From the NCBI GenBank assembly GCA_945881985.1, contig CAMCVL010000006.1, positions 31,197 to 95,196 of the forward strand: a stretch of DNA of 64,000 nt, read 5' to 3'. Shown one piece after another: positions 35,489-44,431 of this stretch. How positions within the stretch are numbered: position 1 is the stretch's first letter; every line of letters starts with the position of its first letter. The stretch is from Rickettsia typhi. GTDB lineage: Bacteria; Pseudomonadota; Alphaproteobacteria; Rickettsiales; Deianiraeaceae. A model generated the notes under the pieces. That model saw only the letters and a program-made list of their open reading frames with translations, was not told the origin of the DNA and searched no databases. The position numbers were made by a program, and so were the translations under genes.

Positions 35489-36853
35489 TTAAAGGCGTGA
35501 TCTTTTTTTACCTTCAAAAAACTGACTAGCTTTTTTGCTTGCAATTTTACCTTGGGGGCGGGAGATGTATATTGCGTCTTCTTCAACATCTTTATCTGCA
35601 ACGCTTGCGGCGGCAATTAGGGCATTTTTACCAATCTTTAGCGGAGATATAAGGCTTGTGTTTGACCCTATAAATGCCCCATCGCCCACAATTGCCTTGT
35701 GTTTAAGCACTCCGTCGTAGTTGCAAAAAACCGCTCCTGCACCAATATTTACGCCATCGCCAAGCTCAGCATCGCCAATGTATGCAAGATGCCCTGCTTT
35801 TACCCCGTGTTTAAGCTCGGAGTTTTTAACTTCAACAAAATTACCAATCTTGCACTTTTTGCCAATCTTTGTTTTACCGCGGATTCTTGCAAAGGGTCCA
35901 ATGCTTGCCCCCTCTTCAATTAACACATCTTCAAGATAGCAAAATGCCTTAATTGCCGCCCCGCTTTTAATCTTTACACCCTTGCCAATAAACACATTAG
36001 GCTCTATTGTTACATCTGGCTCAATTATTGTGTCAAGGCTTAAAAACACGGATGCTGGGTCAGTAAAGCTCACTCCGTTTTTCATAAAATCTTCCCTAAG
36101 CTCCTGCTGCATTAGTGCCTCGGCTTTACTAAGGTCAAGCCTGTCGTTCACGCCAAAGGCTTCGGTTTCGCTACAAAGTGTAAGCCCGCAGGTAAAGCCG
36201 TTTTGCGGGGCAAGGTGTGCTAGGTCAGTTAAATAAAATTCCTCTGCCTTGTTGTTGTTTTTAAGCATTGGCAACAAGGCTTTAAAGGCTGCAAAACCAC
36301 CGCCAGCAAAGCCAGCATTAAATGTGTTAAGCTCTTGTTTTTGCTCTTGGCTTGCATCCTTAAACTCCACAATATCAACAACTTGCCCCTTCTTGTTAAA
36401 CACAAATCTGCCAAATTGCAGGCTGGGGTCATGCTTTACAAATCCTGCAAAATTTACATCCTCCTTGCCCTTTAACAGCCCATCTATGCAAGATATTTTA
36501 AACAAAGGAGTATCCCCGTATAAAACCGCAAGCTTTGCAAAACCATCATCGCCCCATTGCTTAATTGCCTCTGTAAGTCCTATACTAACCGCATGCCCGG
36601 TGCCAAGCCTTTGCTGTTGCACCGCTATTGCAACATTAGCACTATCAAGATATGTTTTAGATATTACCTCGGCATTATCCTCGGAGCAAACAATCACAAA
36701 CTTGCCCCCCTCGCCGTAATGGCTGTTTAGAACCTTGTTAATGCAAATGTCAACCATTGCCTCGCCAGCAATTTTGTGCATTACCTTTGGCAGTGATGAT
36801 TTCATTCTTGTACCCTTGCCCGCCGCCAAGATGATGAAGAGAGTAGCTTGCAT
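35489..36853 (-). CDS. glmU: Bifunctional UDP-GlcNAc pyrophosphorylase / glucosamine-1-P acetyltransferase
   Basis: Makes UDP-N-acetylglucosamine for peptidoglycan and lipid A. 454 residues, normal. The N-terminal uridyltransferase starts FIILAAGKGTRMKSSLPK. The C-terminal left-handed beta-helix acetyltransferase (about 240-450) shows hexapeptide repeats and the conserved NFVEVKNSELKHGVKAGHLAYIGDAELG and IGSNTSLISPLKIGKNALI segments. It is the last gene of a minus-strand run nadK, methylase, nuclease, glmU, with 14 bp separating it from the nuclease stop. Confidence 0.97.
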   Translation of the reverse strand: MQATLFIILAAGKGTRMKSSLPKVMHKIAGEAMVDICINKVLNSHYGEGGKFVIVCSEDNAEVISKTYLDSANVAIAVQQQRLGTGHAVSIGLTEAIKQWGDDGFAKLAVLYGDTPLFKISCIDGLLKGKEDVNFAGFVKHDPSLQFGRFVFNKKGQVVDIVEFKDASQEQKQELNTFNAGFAGGGFAAFKALLPMLKNNNKAEEFYLTDLAHLAPQNGFTCGLTLCSETEAFGVNDRLDLSKAEALMQQELREDFMKNGVSFTDPASVFLSLDTIIEPDVTIEPNVFIGKGVKIKSGAAIKAFCYLEDVLIEEGASIGPFARIRGKTKIGKKCKIGNFVEVKNSELKHGVKAGHLAYIGDAELGDGVNIGAGAVFCNYDGVLKHKAIVGDGAFIGSNTSLISPLKIGKNALIAAASVADKDVEEDAIYISRPQGKIASKKASQFFEGKKRSRL

Positions 36854-36867
36854 AAATATATTAATAA

Positions 36868-37419
36868 TTACTTAATTTTTAACAATGATTTAAAATGTTT
36901 TTCAAATTCTATCTTAATGTCCTCAAGTGTTTTTACCTCTATCATGTCTTTTTCTTTAAAATCCCATTTATAGCCAGAGCCGGTGCCTTGCTTTTTACGA
37001 TTATGAAGTTTTTCAAAAGGGATGTTGTTTTTTACAAAAAACTTAACAAAAAGTTGATTTGGCTTAACCCCTAAAAATAAAATCCCCTCATAGTCTCCAT
37101 CTTCCTTAATTCCTTCGTTTTGAAATTTTTGATTTACATCTATGGAGGATGTTTTAATTTCAAATTTTATATCGTTAAATTTTAAATCCCAATCGCCTTG
37201 ATCTCCATCGTTATATTCTATCTTAAGCCTTCTAAAGTATATCTGAGTTAAAACTTGTGCAAAAAACCTTTCGCCAAAGCTACCTCTCTTGTCTATTTGT
37301 AAATTTCTATATTCTTTATATTTGCTATTTGGGTCTAACCATTCATTTTGAGCTTCTTTTAAGACAGCTTTTAAAATTGGTATAGCAATTTCGTCAATAT
37401 CATTTATACTATTTGTCAT
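36868..37419 (-). CDS. Type II restriction endonuclease (PD-(D/E)xK)
   Basis: 183 residues from the ATG at 37419 (the frame is open to 37515 but inside the methylase gene). The nuclease motif is visible as Asp78 and Glu87-Ile-Lys89 (WDLKFNDIKFEIKTSS). The C-terminus has a basic region GTGSGYKWDFKEKD. It overlaps the upstream methylase gene by 11 bp, the classic arrangement of a compact type II system in which the methylase is made first. I do not recognise the specificity. The pair sits between nadK and glmU without a break in direction, as a cassette inside a housekeeping run. Confidence 0.8.
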   Translation of the reverse strand: MTNSINDIDEIAIPILKAVLKEAQNEWLDPNSKYKEYRNLQIDKRGSFGERFFAQVLTQIYFRRLKIEYNDGDQGDWDLKFNDIKFEIKTSSIDVNQKFQNEGIKEDGDYEGILFLGVKPNQLFVKFFVKNNIPFEKLHNRKKQGTGSGYKWDFKEKDMIEVKTLEDIKIEFEKHFKSLLKIK

Positions 37420-38539
37420 AAAATCCCCTAATAATAAGTTGTTGTTCAATAAGGTCAGTGCGTAGATTAAGAGCACTGTTTGTTGATAAAAAGGCAACAT
37501 CCTTCCAGCACACATCGTTAAAAAAGATTTGTTTTAGCCTTTCTTTTTGCTGTAAAAACACAATGCCATAGCCCCTTTTGTTTGGCAGTTCTGCAAAGCT
37601 TTTGTAAGCCGCCATTCCGCTAAAACATGTTGATGGCAAATAAACATCGCAGCAATTAAGCATTTTTTTGTTGCGAGTGCTACTTGGTGTGCCACCATCC
37701 GATAGTGAGTAGACTTTTGCAAAGCCTTTGCATGTTTGCTGGGGCGTTGTTTTTATTTTATCCTTGCCAAGCTTTGTCCATACCTGAAAGATAGTTGCAA
37801 TATCAACCGCCCTGCCATCTGGATACATAAATGAATTTTGTGGCAATTTTTGGCTATAGGCAAGGGAGTATTCTGGGTTGACTCTCTTCATTGGCACGCC
37901 CTTGCCAGTGCTATTAAAAAGTGGTGGCAATATAAATGCAACAACATCTGCAAATTGTGCCGAGTGATTGATAAATCTTAATGCTAAATTACCCCTAAGA
38001 CCAAATGGAGGATTGCCAATTACTATATATTTGCCAGAATTTGAATTTTTGCATTCAGGGGTAAAATCTAAATAGTTGCTACAAATTAACTCTTTTGCAA
38101 GAGCTCCCTTTGGGTCTATGTCAACGCCAATCCTTCTGGCTGCAGGCAAAAGATTATAAAAATTGCAGCAACCAGCACTAGGCTCAATAAATGTATATTC
38201 ATTGTGTTTTATGCCAAGCTCGGTTAAAACCTCTAAAGTTTTTTTGTAGCAAAAGAGCGAGACCTCCTCATTTGTGTAAAACTGGTCTTTTTGCCTATAT
38301 GTATCCTGAGGGGTGTATTTTGTGCCAAGCAGGTGGTTTAGGTCATTAAAATAATTGTTTGGCACTTTTTGCTGGCTTAACCATCTTTTGGAGGTTCCGC
38401 TATGTATGCCAAGTTTATCTTCAATTTCGGCAATGTTGTATTTTTGCAAAAGCTCGCATAGCAGGCTGTAAGCGGATGGGTTATCATCTGCCCCTAAGGT
38501 GTTGTAAAAGTTTGCGTCGTCAAAAATTTTACCTTGCAT
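37409..38539 (-). CDS. Adenine-specific DNA methylase with N-terminal HTH
   Basis: 376 residues. An N-terminal helix-turn-helix-like segment (about 25-75, with EDKLGIHSGTSKRWLSQQ) may bind DNA or autoregulate the operon. The methylase core starts DQFYTNEEV near 85. SAM motif I is FIEPSAGCCNF (118-126), with the second Gly replaced by Cys, and the catalytic motif is GNPPFG (175-180). It protects the host from the adjacent endonuclease. It starts 9 bp after the nadK stop and ends inside the endonuclease start, so all are likely co-transcribed. Confidence 0.85.
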   Translation of the reverse strand: MQGKIFDDANFYNTLGADDNPSAYSLLCELLQKYNIAEIEDKLGIHSGTSKRWLSQQKVPNNYFNDLNHLLGTKYTPQDTYRQKDQFYTNEEVSLFCYKKTLEVLTELGIKHNEYTFIEPSAGCCNFYNLLPAARRIGVDIDPKGALAKELICSNYLDFTPECKNSNSGKYIVIGNPPFGLRGNLALRFINHSAQFADVVAFILPPLFNSTGKGVPMKRVNPEYSLAYSQKLPQNSFMYPDGRAVDIATIFQVWTKLGKDKIKTTPQQTCKGFAKVYSLSDGGTPSSTRNKKMLNCCDVYLPSTCFSGMAAYKSFAELPNKRGYGIVFLQQKERLKQIFFNDVCWKDVAFLSTNSALNLRTDLIEQQLIIRGFYDK

Positions 38540-38548
38540 AACTTAAAA

Positions 38549-39352
38549 TCAAACGGCAAATTGTTCTTCAAGGAGCTTTTCGGCAAAGGGTTTGTTTGCA
38601 TCAAAAAGCAGGTGGATTGGCTTTGTTTTGTCCGTTATTATTCTTGCTCTTTCAACATTTGTTTTAAAGGCACTGTCGCCGCTAAGATTTGTGGGTCTTT
38701 TGTTAGTGTTGTTGATTGCAACATCTATCACCGAGTCGTTAGAAATAAGCGCGCCACGCCAGTGTCTTGGTCTAAAGGGGCTAATGGGGCATATACTTAC
38801 CAAGTTGGACTCTGGGGTAAAGATTGGACCATGAACCGAAAAGTTGTAAGCCGTTGACCCAGCGGGGCTTGCAATTAAAAGCCCGTCAGAGACTAGGTCT
38901 GGTATTCTTTGCTTGCCGTCAATGCTAATGCAAAAGTGCGAAGCCTGATTTGTTTGCCGCAAAAAAGAAATCTCGTTGACGGCATAAACATCTTTTTGCA
39001 TTCCGTTTGTTTTAACAAGGCTTGCCTTGAGGGGGTAAATTGTTGTGGTCTTAGCATCTGCAATGCTTTGCATAACATCGGCTGCGGCTTTTTTTGCGTT
39101 AAGTAAAAAGCCAAAGGTGCCAAAGTTGATGCCGTAAAAGCTAATGCCGCCAAGCCCTAAAAATCTTTGTATTACCTTTAGCAAAAATCCATCCCCGCCA
39201 ATGCAAATAACTACTGTAGGCTCACTTTTTGCCTCCCCACCTTTAAGCCCTGCAATGGTGCAGTATTTTATATCAAGCATAGCCTCAAGCTGCAAGGCAA
39301 AGGCAATTGCCTGCTCGTTAAACTCATCGGCAATAATGCAAAAGTTTGGCAT
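38549..39352 (-). CDS. nadK: NAD kinase
   Basis: Phosphorylates NAD to NADP. 267 residues. The kinase GGDG motif is in VVICIGGDGFLLKV; the NAD site has AVNEISFLR, and the second domain has SDGLLIASPAGSTAYNFSVHGP. Standard length for the short bacterial form. It heads the minus-strand run into the restriction-modification pair and glmU; the region upstream contains the divergent promoter of the cyclo-ligase gene. Confidence 0.95.
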   Translation of the reverse strand: MPNFCIIADEFNEQAIAFALQLEAMLDIKYCTIAGLKGGEAKSEPTVVICIGGDGFLLKVIQRFLGLGGISFYGINFGTFGFLLNAKKAAADVMQSIADAKTTTIYPLKASLVKTNGMQKDVYAVNEISFLRQTNQASHFCISIDGKQRIPDLVSDGLLIASPAGSTAYNFSVHGPIFTPESNLVSICPISPFRPRHWRGALISNDSVIDVAINNTNKRPTNLSGDSAFKTNVERARIITDKTKPIHLLFDANKPFAEKLLEEQFAV

Positions 39353-39448
39353 ATTATATTACAAAACAATTTTCTTATAAATCTTAAATCCTATTTGCAA
39401 AATAATCTATCTTTTTTTCTTTGCTTTGGATTTAACATTGACATTATA

Positions 39449-39476
39449 TTGACATTTAGCCAATAGATAATAATAC
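39449..39476 (+). promoter_or_regulatory. Probable promoter of the cyclo-ligase/MidA pair
   Basis: TTGACA (39449-39454), a 16-bp spacer and TAATAC (39471-39476) lie about 37 bp before the ATG at 39513. A second TTGACA at 39438-39443 lies 5 bp further upstream, so tandem or overlapping sites are possible. Confidence 0.45.
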
Positions 39477-39512
39477 TATAATTGACATATTTTTTATTTA
39501 TAGTTGCAAGGA

Positions 39513-40019
39513 ATGATTGTTAGTGGCAAGGCAGAGGCAAGGCATGCTATGCTTGCAAAACGCCTTGAATTAAATACCGCGTTTATTAAAGAGGCATCTG
39601 CTATTATTTGCAAAAAATTTATTAATATTATAGGCAAGAGTGATGAATATATTGCAATCTACTCACCTATTAAAAACGAGGTTGATACCGCTTTGCTTGC
39701 AAGTGAATATCCAAATTACTTATTGCCGGTTATTACGGATAAAAAAAATGGTGTGATGCACTTTGCAAATCCTGCAAATGATATCGCAGATATTGTGCCA
39801 AGCGTTGTTGCCGTGCCATTGGTTGCTTTTAACAAAAATCTTTATAGACTTGGCTATGGGGGGGGTTTTTACGACAGATATCTTGCAGAGCACAAAAGTA
39901 AAGTTCAGTTAAAAATAGGACTTGCATTTAGCATGCAAGAATGTAATGATTTTAATACAAATGATTTTGATGTAAAACTTGACTACATTTTAACTGAGGA
40001 CTATGACCTACGAAGCTAA
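39513..40019 (+). CDS. 5-formyltetrahydrofolate cyclo-ligase
   Basis: Converts 5-formyl-THF to 5,10-methenyl-THF with ATP, rescuing a dead-end folate. About 168 residues. The family signature RLGYGGGFYDRYL is complete near residue 115, preceded by VVAVPLVAFNKNLY. N-terminal basic helix KAEARHAMLAKRL binds the substrate. Start set at ATG 39513; a TTG at 39504 is possible. The last 17 bases overlap the MidA gene, indicating coupled translation. Formyl-folate metabolism connects to purH in the same window. Confidence 0.92.
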   Translation: MIVSGKAEARHAMLAKRLELNTAFIKEASAIICKKFINIIGKSDEYIAIYSPIKNEVDTALLASEYPNYLLPVITDKKNGVMHFANPANDIADIVPSVVAVPLVAFNKNLYRLGYGGGFYDRYLAEHKSKVQLKIGLAFSMQECNDFNTNDFDVKLDYILTEDYDLRS

Positions 40020-41154
40020 CACTGATTTTACTGACAACATTGAGGCAAAGCAATCCTTAAAGTATATTATTACAGAAATTATCAAAGCAAATGGCTTTAT
40101 TGAAGTGGATAAATTTATTAATCTTTGTCTTTACCATGATGATTTTGGCTATTACAAAACCAAAAATCCTTTTGGGGCGGACGGCGACTTTGTAACCGCT
40201 CCGCAAATGACTAGCCTATTTGGTGAGATGATAGGGCTTTTTATCGCTTCTTGTTATAAAAGATTTAGTTCAGCTTCAAAGCTGACACTTTGCGAGCTTG
40301 GCGGCGGCGGCGGCTTTTTTATGCGAGACTGTCTTAGTTTGTTAAAGCTTGTCCCTGATGTTTATAAAAGGCTCTCTGTTGTGATGGTTGAAAGCTCTGA
40401 TGCTTTAACAAGGCAGCAAAAGCAAATCTTAGCGCCTTTTTTTGACGACATTGAAATCACTTGGAAAAAACAATATCAAGATGCCCTTGAGGATGCAGAC
40501 GAGAGTTCTAAACTCTTTGTTTTTTCAAATGAGTTTTTTGATGCCTTTGCATTAAAGCAATTTGTCTTGAACGATGGTAATTGGCACGAGGCAGTAATTA
40601 CAATAGGCGAGGAAAGTGGCGAGCTTGAGTTTGGTTGCGACAAAAGGCTTAACTACAACGAGCAAATGCAGGCTTTTTTAACGGCAAATAACATTAACTA
40701 CGAGCTTGAAGAGGAGAGTATTATTGAGATTGCAGGTGAGGCACTTGAATGCTTTAACTTTTTTGCAAAACAGGTAAAAAAGCAAGGCGGTGTGTTTTTA
40801 ACCATAGACTACGGGTATGTTAAGCCTAATTTTAGGTCAAGTATTAAGGCGGTTAGGGCTCATAAAGAAGTTGATGTTTTGACAAATCTTGGTGATGCTG
40901 ACATTACTTATTTAGTAAATTTTGACAACTTGCAAAACATTGCAATCAAAAATGGTCTTGTAACCTTTGGTGTGATAAATCAGGGTGATTTTTTTAGGTC
41001 CCTTGGCATTGAGGTGCGTCTTAATAAATATCTTGCAAAGCAAAGTGCAAATCCGCAAAAAGCAGAGCTTGCAAAAATTGCAGTCTCCCGCATTATATCG
41101 CCCGAGCAGATGGGTGAGCTTTTTAAAGTGTTAATTTGTGAGGAGGTAAATTAA
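40003..41154 (+). CDS. SAM-dependent methyltransferase, MidA/NDUFAF7 family
   Basis: 383 residues of the family that in mitochondria methylates an arginine of a complex I subunit (NDUFS2) and is required for complex I assembly. The start DKFINLCLYHDDFGYYKTKNPFGADGDFVTAPQMTSLFGEM pattern is diagnostic (about residues 37-77). The SAM site is LCELGGGGGFFMRD, followed by VVMVESSDALTRQQ and VFSNEFFDAFALKQF. It overlaps the cyclo-ligase gene by 17 bp. Its bacterial target is unproven, but nuoL in the window is consistent with complex I in this cell. Confidence 0.93.
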   Translation: MTYEANTDFTDNIEAKQSLKYIITEIIKANGFIEVDKFINLCLYHDDFGYYKTKNPFGADGDFVTAPQMTSLFGEMIGLFIASCYKRFSSASKLTLCELGGGGGFFMRDCLSLLKLVPDVYKRLSVVMVESSDALTRQQKQILAPFFDDIEITWKKQYQDALEDADESSKLFVFSNEFFDAFALKQFVLNDGNWHEAVITIGEESGELEFGCDKRLNYNEQMQAFLTANNINYELEEESIIEIAGEALECFNFFAKQVKKQGGVFLTIDYGYVKPNFRSSIKAVRAHKEVDVLTNLGDADITYLVNFDNLQNIAIKNGLVTFGVINQGDFFRSLGIEVRLNKYLAKQSANPQKAELAKIAVSRIISPEQMGELFKVLICEEVN

Positions 41155-41205
41155 GGCAAAATCTAATTTAAAATTAAAATTGCACCGAGTGGATTTGAAT
41201 GTTGG

Positions 41206-42093
41206 TTATTTTTTAAGTGAGTTTGAAGTAATATTTTTAAAGTATTTAAATGCCTCGGCGTCTATGTTTGCTTTTGCAGCCAAGATTAGCTGCAGGCTTA
41301 TGCTTTGTAAATCATCGGAAAAATCTAAATAAGTATTTTGCGGTATTTTGGATGGGCGAAGAAACTTAATTTTTTGAGAAATTTTAACTACATCCTCAAT
41401 GCTTAAAGGCACCAAAGTCAAGCCGCATTTACGCAGATTGTCATAAATTTGAAAGTTTGGGTGGGGCAAAAAATAAATCCAAGCATCAAGCTCCTTGCTT
41501 TTGCACAAAGCTTGCACGGCGGAATCTAAGTCTATATCAAAAACAGCTCTTGGTTTAATTCCAAGTGCTTTTAAAATTGCTGTTGTAATTTGAGTGTTGT
41601 GAGCCTTGGGGGTGCCAATGTTGACCAGCTTGCCGCTTAGGTCGTAAATTGTTTTTATTTTACTTGATTTTTTTGCAAGTATCGTCAGGTGCTCCTCGCC
41701 AACAATTGCAATGGGTTTGATTTTAGAGTATAGATTTACGGCATTTTGATTGAACATTTTACTAAATTCCAGCGATTTAACAATAGCTACATCAACCTTG
41801 CCATTTGCCAGCAGGCTTAAGTTGCGTACCGGGCCTTTGCTAATAAGGTTGACGCACTTAAGCTGGTTTTGATTGTGCTTATCGTTAAAATTATTGCAGA
41901 TTTTATCCGCAATTGCATAATAGGCACCAGCCGTATTGCCAGAGGCAATTTTAAGAGATAGTCTAATGGGGTAGACAGAAGGATAAACTTGACTACTCTG
42001 CTCGGCTTTAACGCTAGGTAATAGAATGCAAAAAAGCAAAACGCTAGTTAATATTAGTTTTGAAACTGCTTTTACAAAAGGGATAAAGAGCAT
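41206..42093 (-). CDS. TAXI-family TRAP transporter solute-binding protein
   Basis: 295-residue periplasmic binding protein. The ATG at 42093 gives a clean signal peptide (KLILTSVLLFCILLPSVKAEQ) and starts 11 bp after the fabI stop; a longer frame reaches 42198 inside fabI. The TAXI signature is LKIASGNTAGAYYAIADKICNNF near the mature N-terminus, followed by LLANGKVDVAIVKS. TAXI proteins usually serve a fused TRAP membrane subunit, but none is nearby. In this family the ligand is often glutamate or another organic acid, but it cannot be inferred here. Confidence 0.85.
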   Translation of the reverse strand: MLFIPFVKAVSKLILTSVLLFCILLPSVKAEQSSQVYPSVYPIRLSLKIASGNTAGAYYAIADKICNNFNDKHNQNQLKCVNLISKGPVRNLSLLANGKVDVAIVKSLEFSKMFNQNAVNLYSKIKPIAIVGEEHLTILAKKSSKIKTIYDLSGKLVNIGTPKAHNTQITTAILKALGIKPRAVFDIDLDSAVQALCKSKELDAWIYFLPHPNFQIYDNLRKCGLTLVPLSIEDVVKISQKIKFLRPSKIPQNTYLDFSDDLQSISLQLILAAKANIDAEAFKYFKNITSNSLKK

Positions 42094-42103
42094 ACACTCA
42101 AGC

Positions 42104-42937
42104 TTATTCGCCGTGTCTTTTGGTTGCAAGATCGCCGCAAAATTTAACAAGCTCGTGATCCGTAGCCATGCCAGTGATGTTGTAACCGGCATCAACATAA
42201 ATAACCTCCCCAGTAATCGCTGTAGATAGGTCAGAGGCTAAAAAAACACCGCAACCGCCAACATCCTCAATTGTTGCATTGCGTTTTAGTGGAGCGTTAA
42301 CCTCGTTCCACTTACTCATCAATGAAAAATCACCTATGCCAGATGCCGCAAGTGTTTTAATTGGTCCTGCTGATATTGCATTAACACGGATTCCGTGAGG
42401 ACCAAAGTCGCAGGCTAAATATCGAACACTCGCCTCCAAAGCTGCCTTTGCAACACCCATAACATTGTAGTGGGGAATGAATTTTTCGGCACCAAAGTAA
42501 GTAAGGGTAACGATACTGCCGTTTTTATCCATACACTCCTTTGCCCTTTTGCAAACGGCAATAAAGGAATAGCAAGATATGTTCATTGTAAGCAAGAAGT
42601 TGTCCTTTGTTGTGTCGTAAAAATTGCCCCTAAGTTCGTTTTTGTCCGAAAAGGCAATAGCATGCACCAAATAATCAATCTTGCCCCATTTTTGCTTAAT
42701 TACATCAAATGCCTCGTCTATTGACGCCTCGTTTGAAACATCGCATGGTATCACTAAATTCGAGCCCACTTCCTCTGCAAGTGGTTTAACGCGTTTTTCA
42801 AGAACCTCGCCCTGATATGTAAATGCAAGCTCGGCACCGTGATCGTGGCAAGCTTTTGCAATTCCCCAAGCTATAGATTTATTGTTTGCAACACCCATAA
42901 CCAAAACCTTTTTACCTTTTAAGATATTTGAAGACAT
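42104..42937 (-). CDS. fabI: Enoyl-ACP reductase (NADH), FabI type
   Basis: Final reductive step of fatty acid elongation and the usual triclosan/isoniazid-type target. 277 residues. The cofactor site is MGVANNKSIAWGIAKACHD near residue 14, and the catalytic Tyr and Lys lie in HYNVMGVAKAALEASVRYLA. The C-terminus has SDLSTAITGEVIYVDAGYNITGM. It works with fabF at 1.5 kb. It lies 31 bp after the mrpD-like gene on the minus strand. Confidence 0.96.
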   Translation of the reverse strand: MSSNILKGKKVLVMGVANNKSIAWGIAKACHDHGAELAFTYQGEVLEKRVKPLAEEVGSNLVIPCDVSNEASIDEAFDVIKQKWGKIDYLVHAIAFSDKNELRGNFYDTTKDNFLLTMNISCYSFIAVCKRAKECMDKNGSIVTLTYFGAEKFIPHYNVMGVAKAALEASVRYLACDFGPHGIRVNAISAGPIKTLAASGIGDFSLMSKWNEVNAPLKRNATIEDVGGCGVFLASDLSTAITGEVIYVDAGYNITGMATDHELVKFCGDLATKRHGE

Positions 42938-42968
42938 ATAACAATACTAAAACAATAAGCTACAATAA

Positions 42969-44420
42969 CTACAAAATTGTAATTAATAAATTTTTAAAAA
43001 ACAAGAAATTTAACACACTAAACACAATAATTACAAGTAATAGCATTGTATTACATTCTTGAAGTTTAAAAAAACTTTTTACAGATATTGCTTTTGCAGA
43101 GTTTGCAAAGAACATTCGGTATATAATTGGTAAGAAATACATTGCGGTTAAAATGGTGCTTAACAGGAGGCAAAACTGCACAAAAAGCCCTCCGCCAGCA
43201 CCAAAGCTTGCCTCAAGCATTTGCTGTTTAACTATGTATCCGCTTGTAAGGGGTAGTCCAATCATCGCAAAAGCTGCAATACAAAAGCAAAAACAGGTAA
43301 TTGGCAACATTTTTGCAAGCCCATGAATTTTTTGAACCGTGATTGCCTTGTTGTGCATAAGTATAATTCCGCAACAAAAAAATAAAGTTATCTTACTAAG
43401 GGCATGTGCAGCAATCTGGGTAAAGACTATTTTGGCTGATTGGTCGCTAAACATTGCAATAGCAATAGCTATATAACTAAGCTGAGATATAGTTGAATAA
43501 GCGAGCATCTTTTTAAGCTCTTTTTGCCTAAGTGCCAAAAACGAGCCATAAATTGCACTAAAACACGCAAGATACACAAGCCACCATCCGCCAAGCAAGC
43601 TTGAAACGGATGAGAGTTTAATATTTGCAAATCCAATTACATCATGCAAGGCTCTAAAAACAAAAAATGCACCAAGTTTAACAACCGCAACAGCATGCAA
43701 AAGAGCACTTACCGGCACAGGGGCAACCATTGCTCTTGGCAGCCAAGAGTGCAAAGGAAAAATTGCAAATTTTGCAGAACCAAAAACAAATCCAAGCATT
43801 ACTATGGTAGTTTTTAAAGATGATGCCGATGATAAATTGTTGCTCTCGGTAAATGACAAGCTGCCGCCATCCACAAGACATACCACAAGAGCCGAAAATA
43901 TAAAAAATGCTGAGCAGCCAACAAGGTGAAAAATGTAGTATTTTAAGGCGGCTGCACCTTCCTTGCTATGATTTATGTTTATAAGAGGGATTGTAACAAG
44001 ACTCAAAACTTCATAAAACAAGAACATTGTCAGCAAGTCCCCAGCTAAAATACCACCAACGCAAGCAGCTATGCTAAATTGATAAAAAGCATAAAAGTCC
44101 TCCTTAGAAAAAGCCTGATTAGGCTTTAAATCCTCAGTGTAATAAATGCAGTATATGTTGCAAAGGGGCCACAAAAAAGATAGCAAGCGTAAAAAACTTA
44201 AGGACCAGTTGTCTAACAAAAACGAAATTTCCAAAAATGCCCTAATTTTAACAGGACTAAGGGAAAGTTGTAACAAGTAATTTTTAAACAAAAAATCCAC
44301 TAACAAAAAAAACACCATGCAAATAATGCTAGCTATAAAAGCCCTTAGGTTTTTATTAAGCTTTAAAAACGAAACGCACCCAGAAAAAACTGGCAGCAAA
44401 ATTAAATATAAATAAAACAT
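42969..44420 (-). CDS. MrpD/NuoN-type proton-translocating membrane subunit
   Basis: 483 residues with about 14 hydrophobic helices, member of the proton-conducting family shared by NuoL/M/N and Mrp antiporters. Key ion-path residues are visible: Glu in MFLFYEVLSLVTIPL and Lys in FGSAKFAIFPLHSWLPRAM, followed by APVPVSALLHAVAVVK. It resembles the extra MnhD/MrpD-like subunits found in Rickettsiales more than NuoM, but the exact partner complex cannot be told from sequence alone. No other mrp gene is adjacent. It sits 11 bp after virB6. Confidence 0.82.
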   Translation of the reverse strand: MFYLYLILLPVFSGCVSFLKLNKNLRAFIASIICMVFFLLVDFLFKNYLLQLSLSPVKIRAFLEISFLLDNWSLSFLRLLSFLWPLCNIYCIYYTEDLKPNQAFSKEDFYAFYQFSIAACVGGILAGDLLTMFLFYEVLSLVTIPLININHSKEGAAALKYYIFHLVGCSAFFIFSALVVCLVDGGSLSFTESNNLSSASSLKTTIVMLGFVFGSAKFAIFPLHSWLPRAMVAPVPVSALLHAVAVVKLGAFFVFRALHDVIGFANIKLSSVSSLLGGWWLVYLACFSAIYGSFLALRQKELKKMLAYSTISQLSYIAIAIAMFSDQSAKIVFTQIAAHALSKITLFFCCGIILMHNKAITVQKIHGLAKMLPITCFCFCIAAFAMIGLPLTSGYIVKQQMLEASFGAGGGLFVQFCLLLSTILTAMYFLPIIYRMFFANSAKAISVKSFFKLQECNTMLLLVIIVFSVLNFLFFKNLLITIL

Positions 44421-44431
44421 AATTTAAATCT

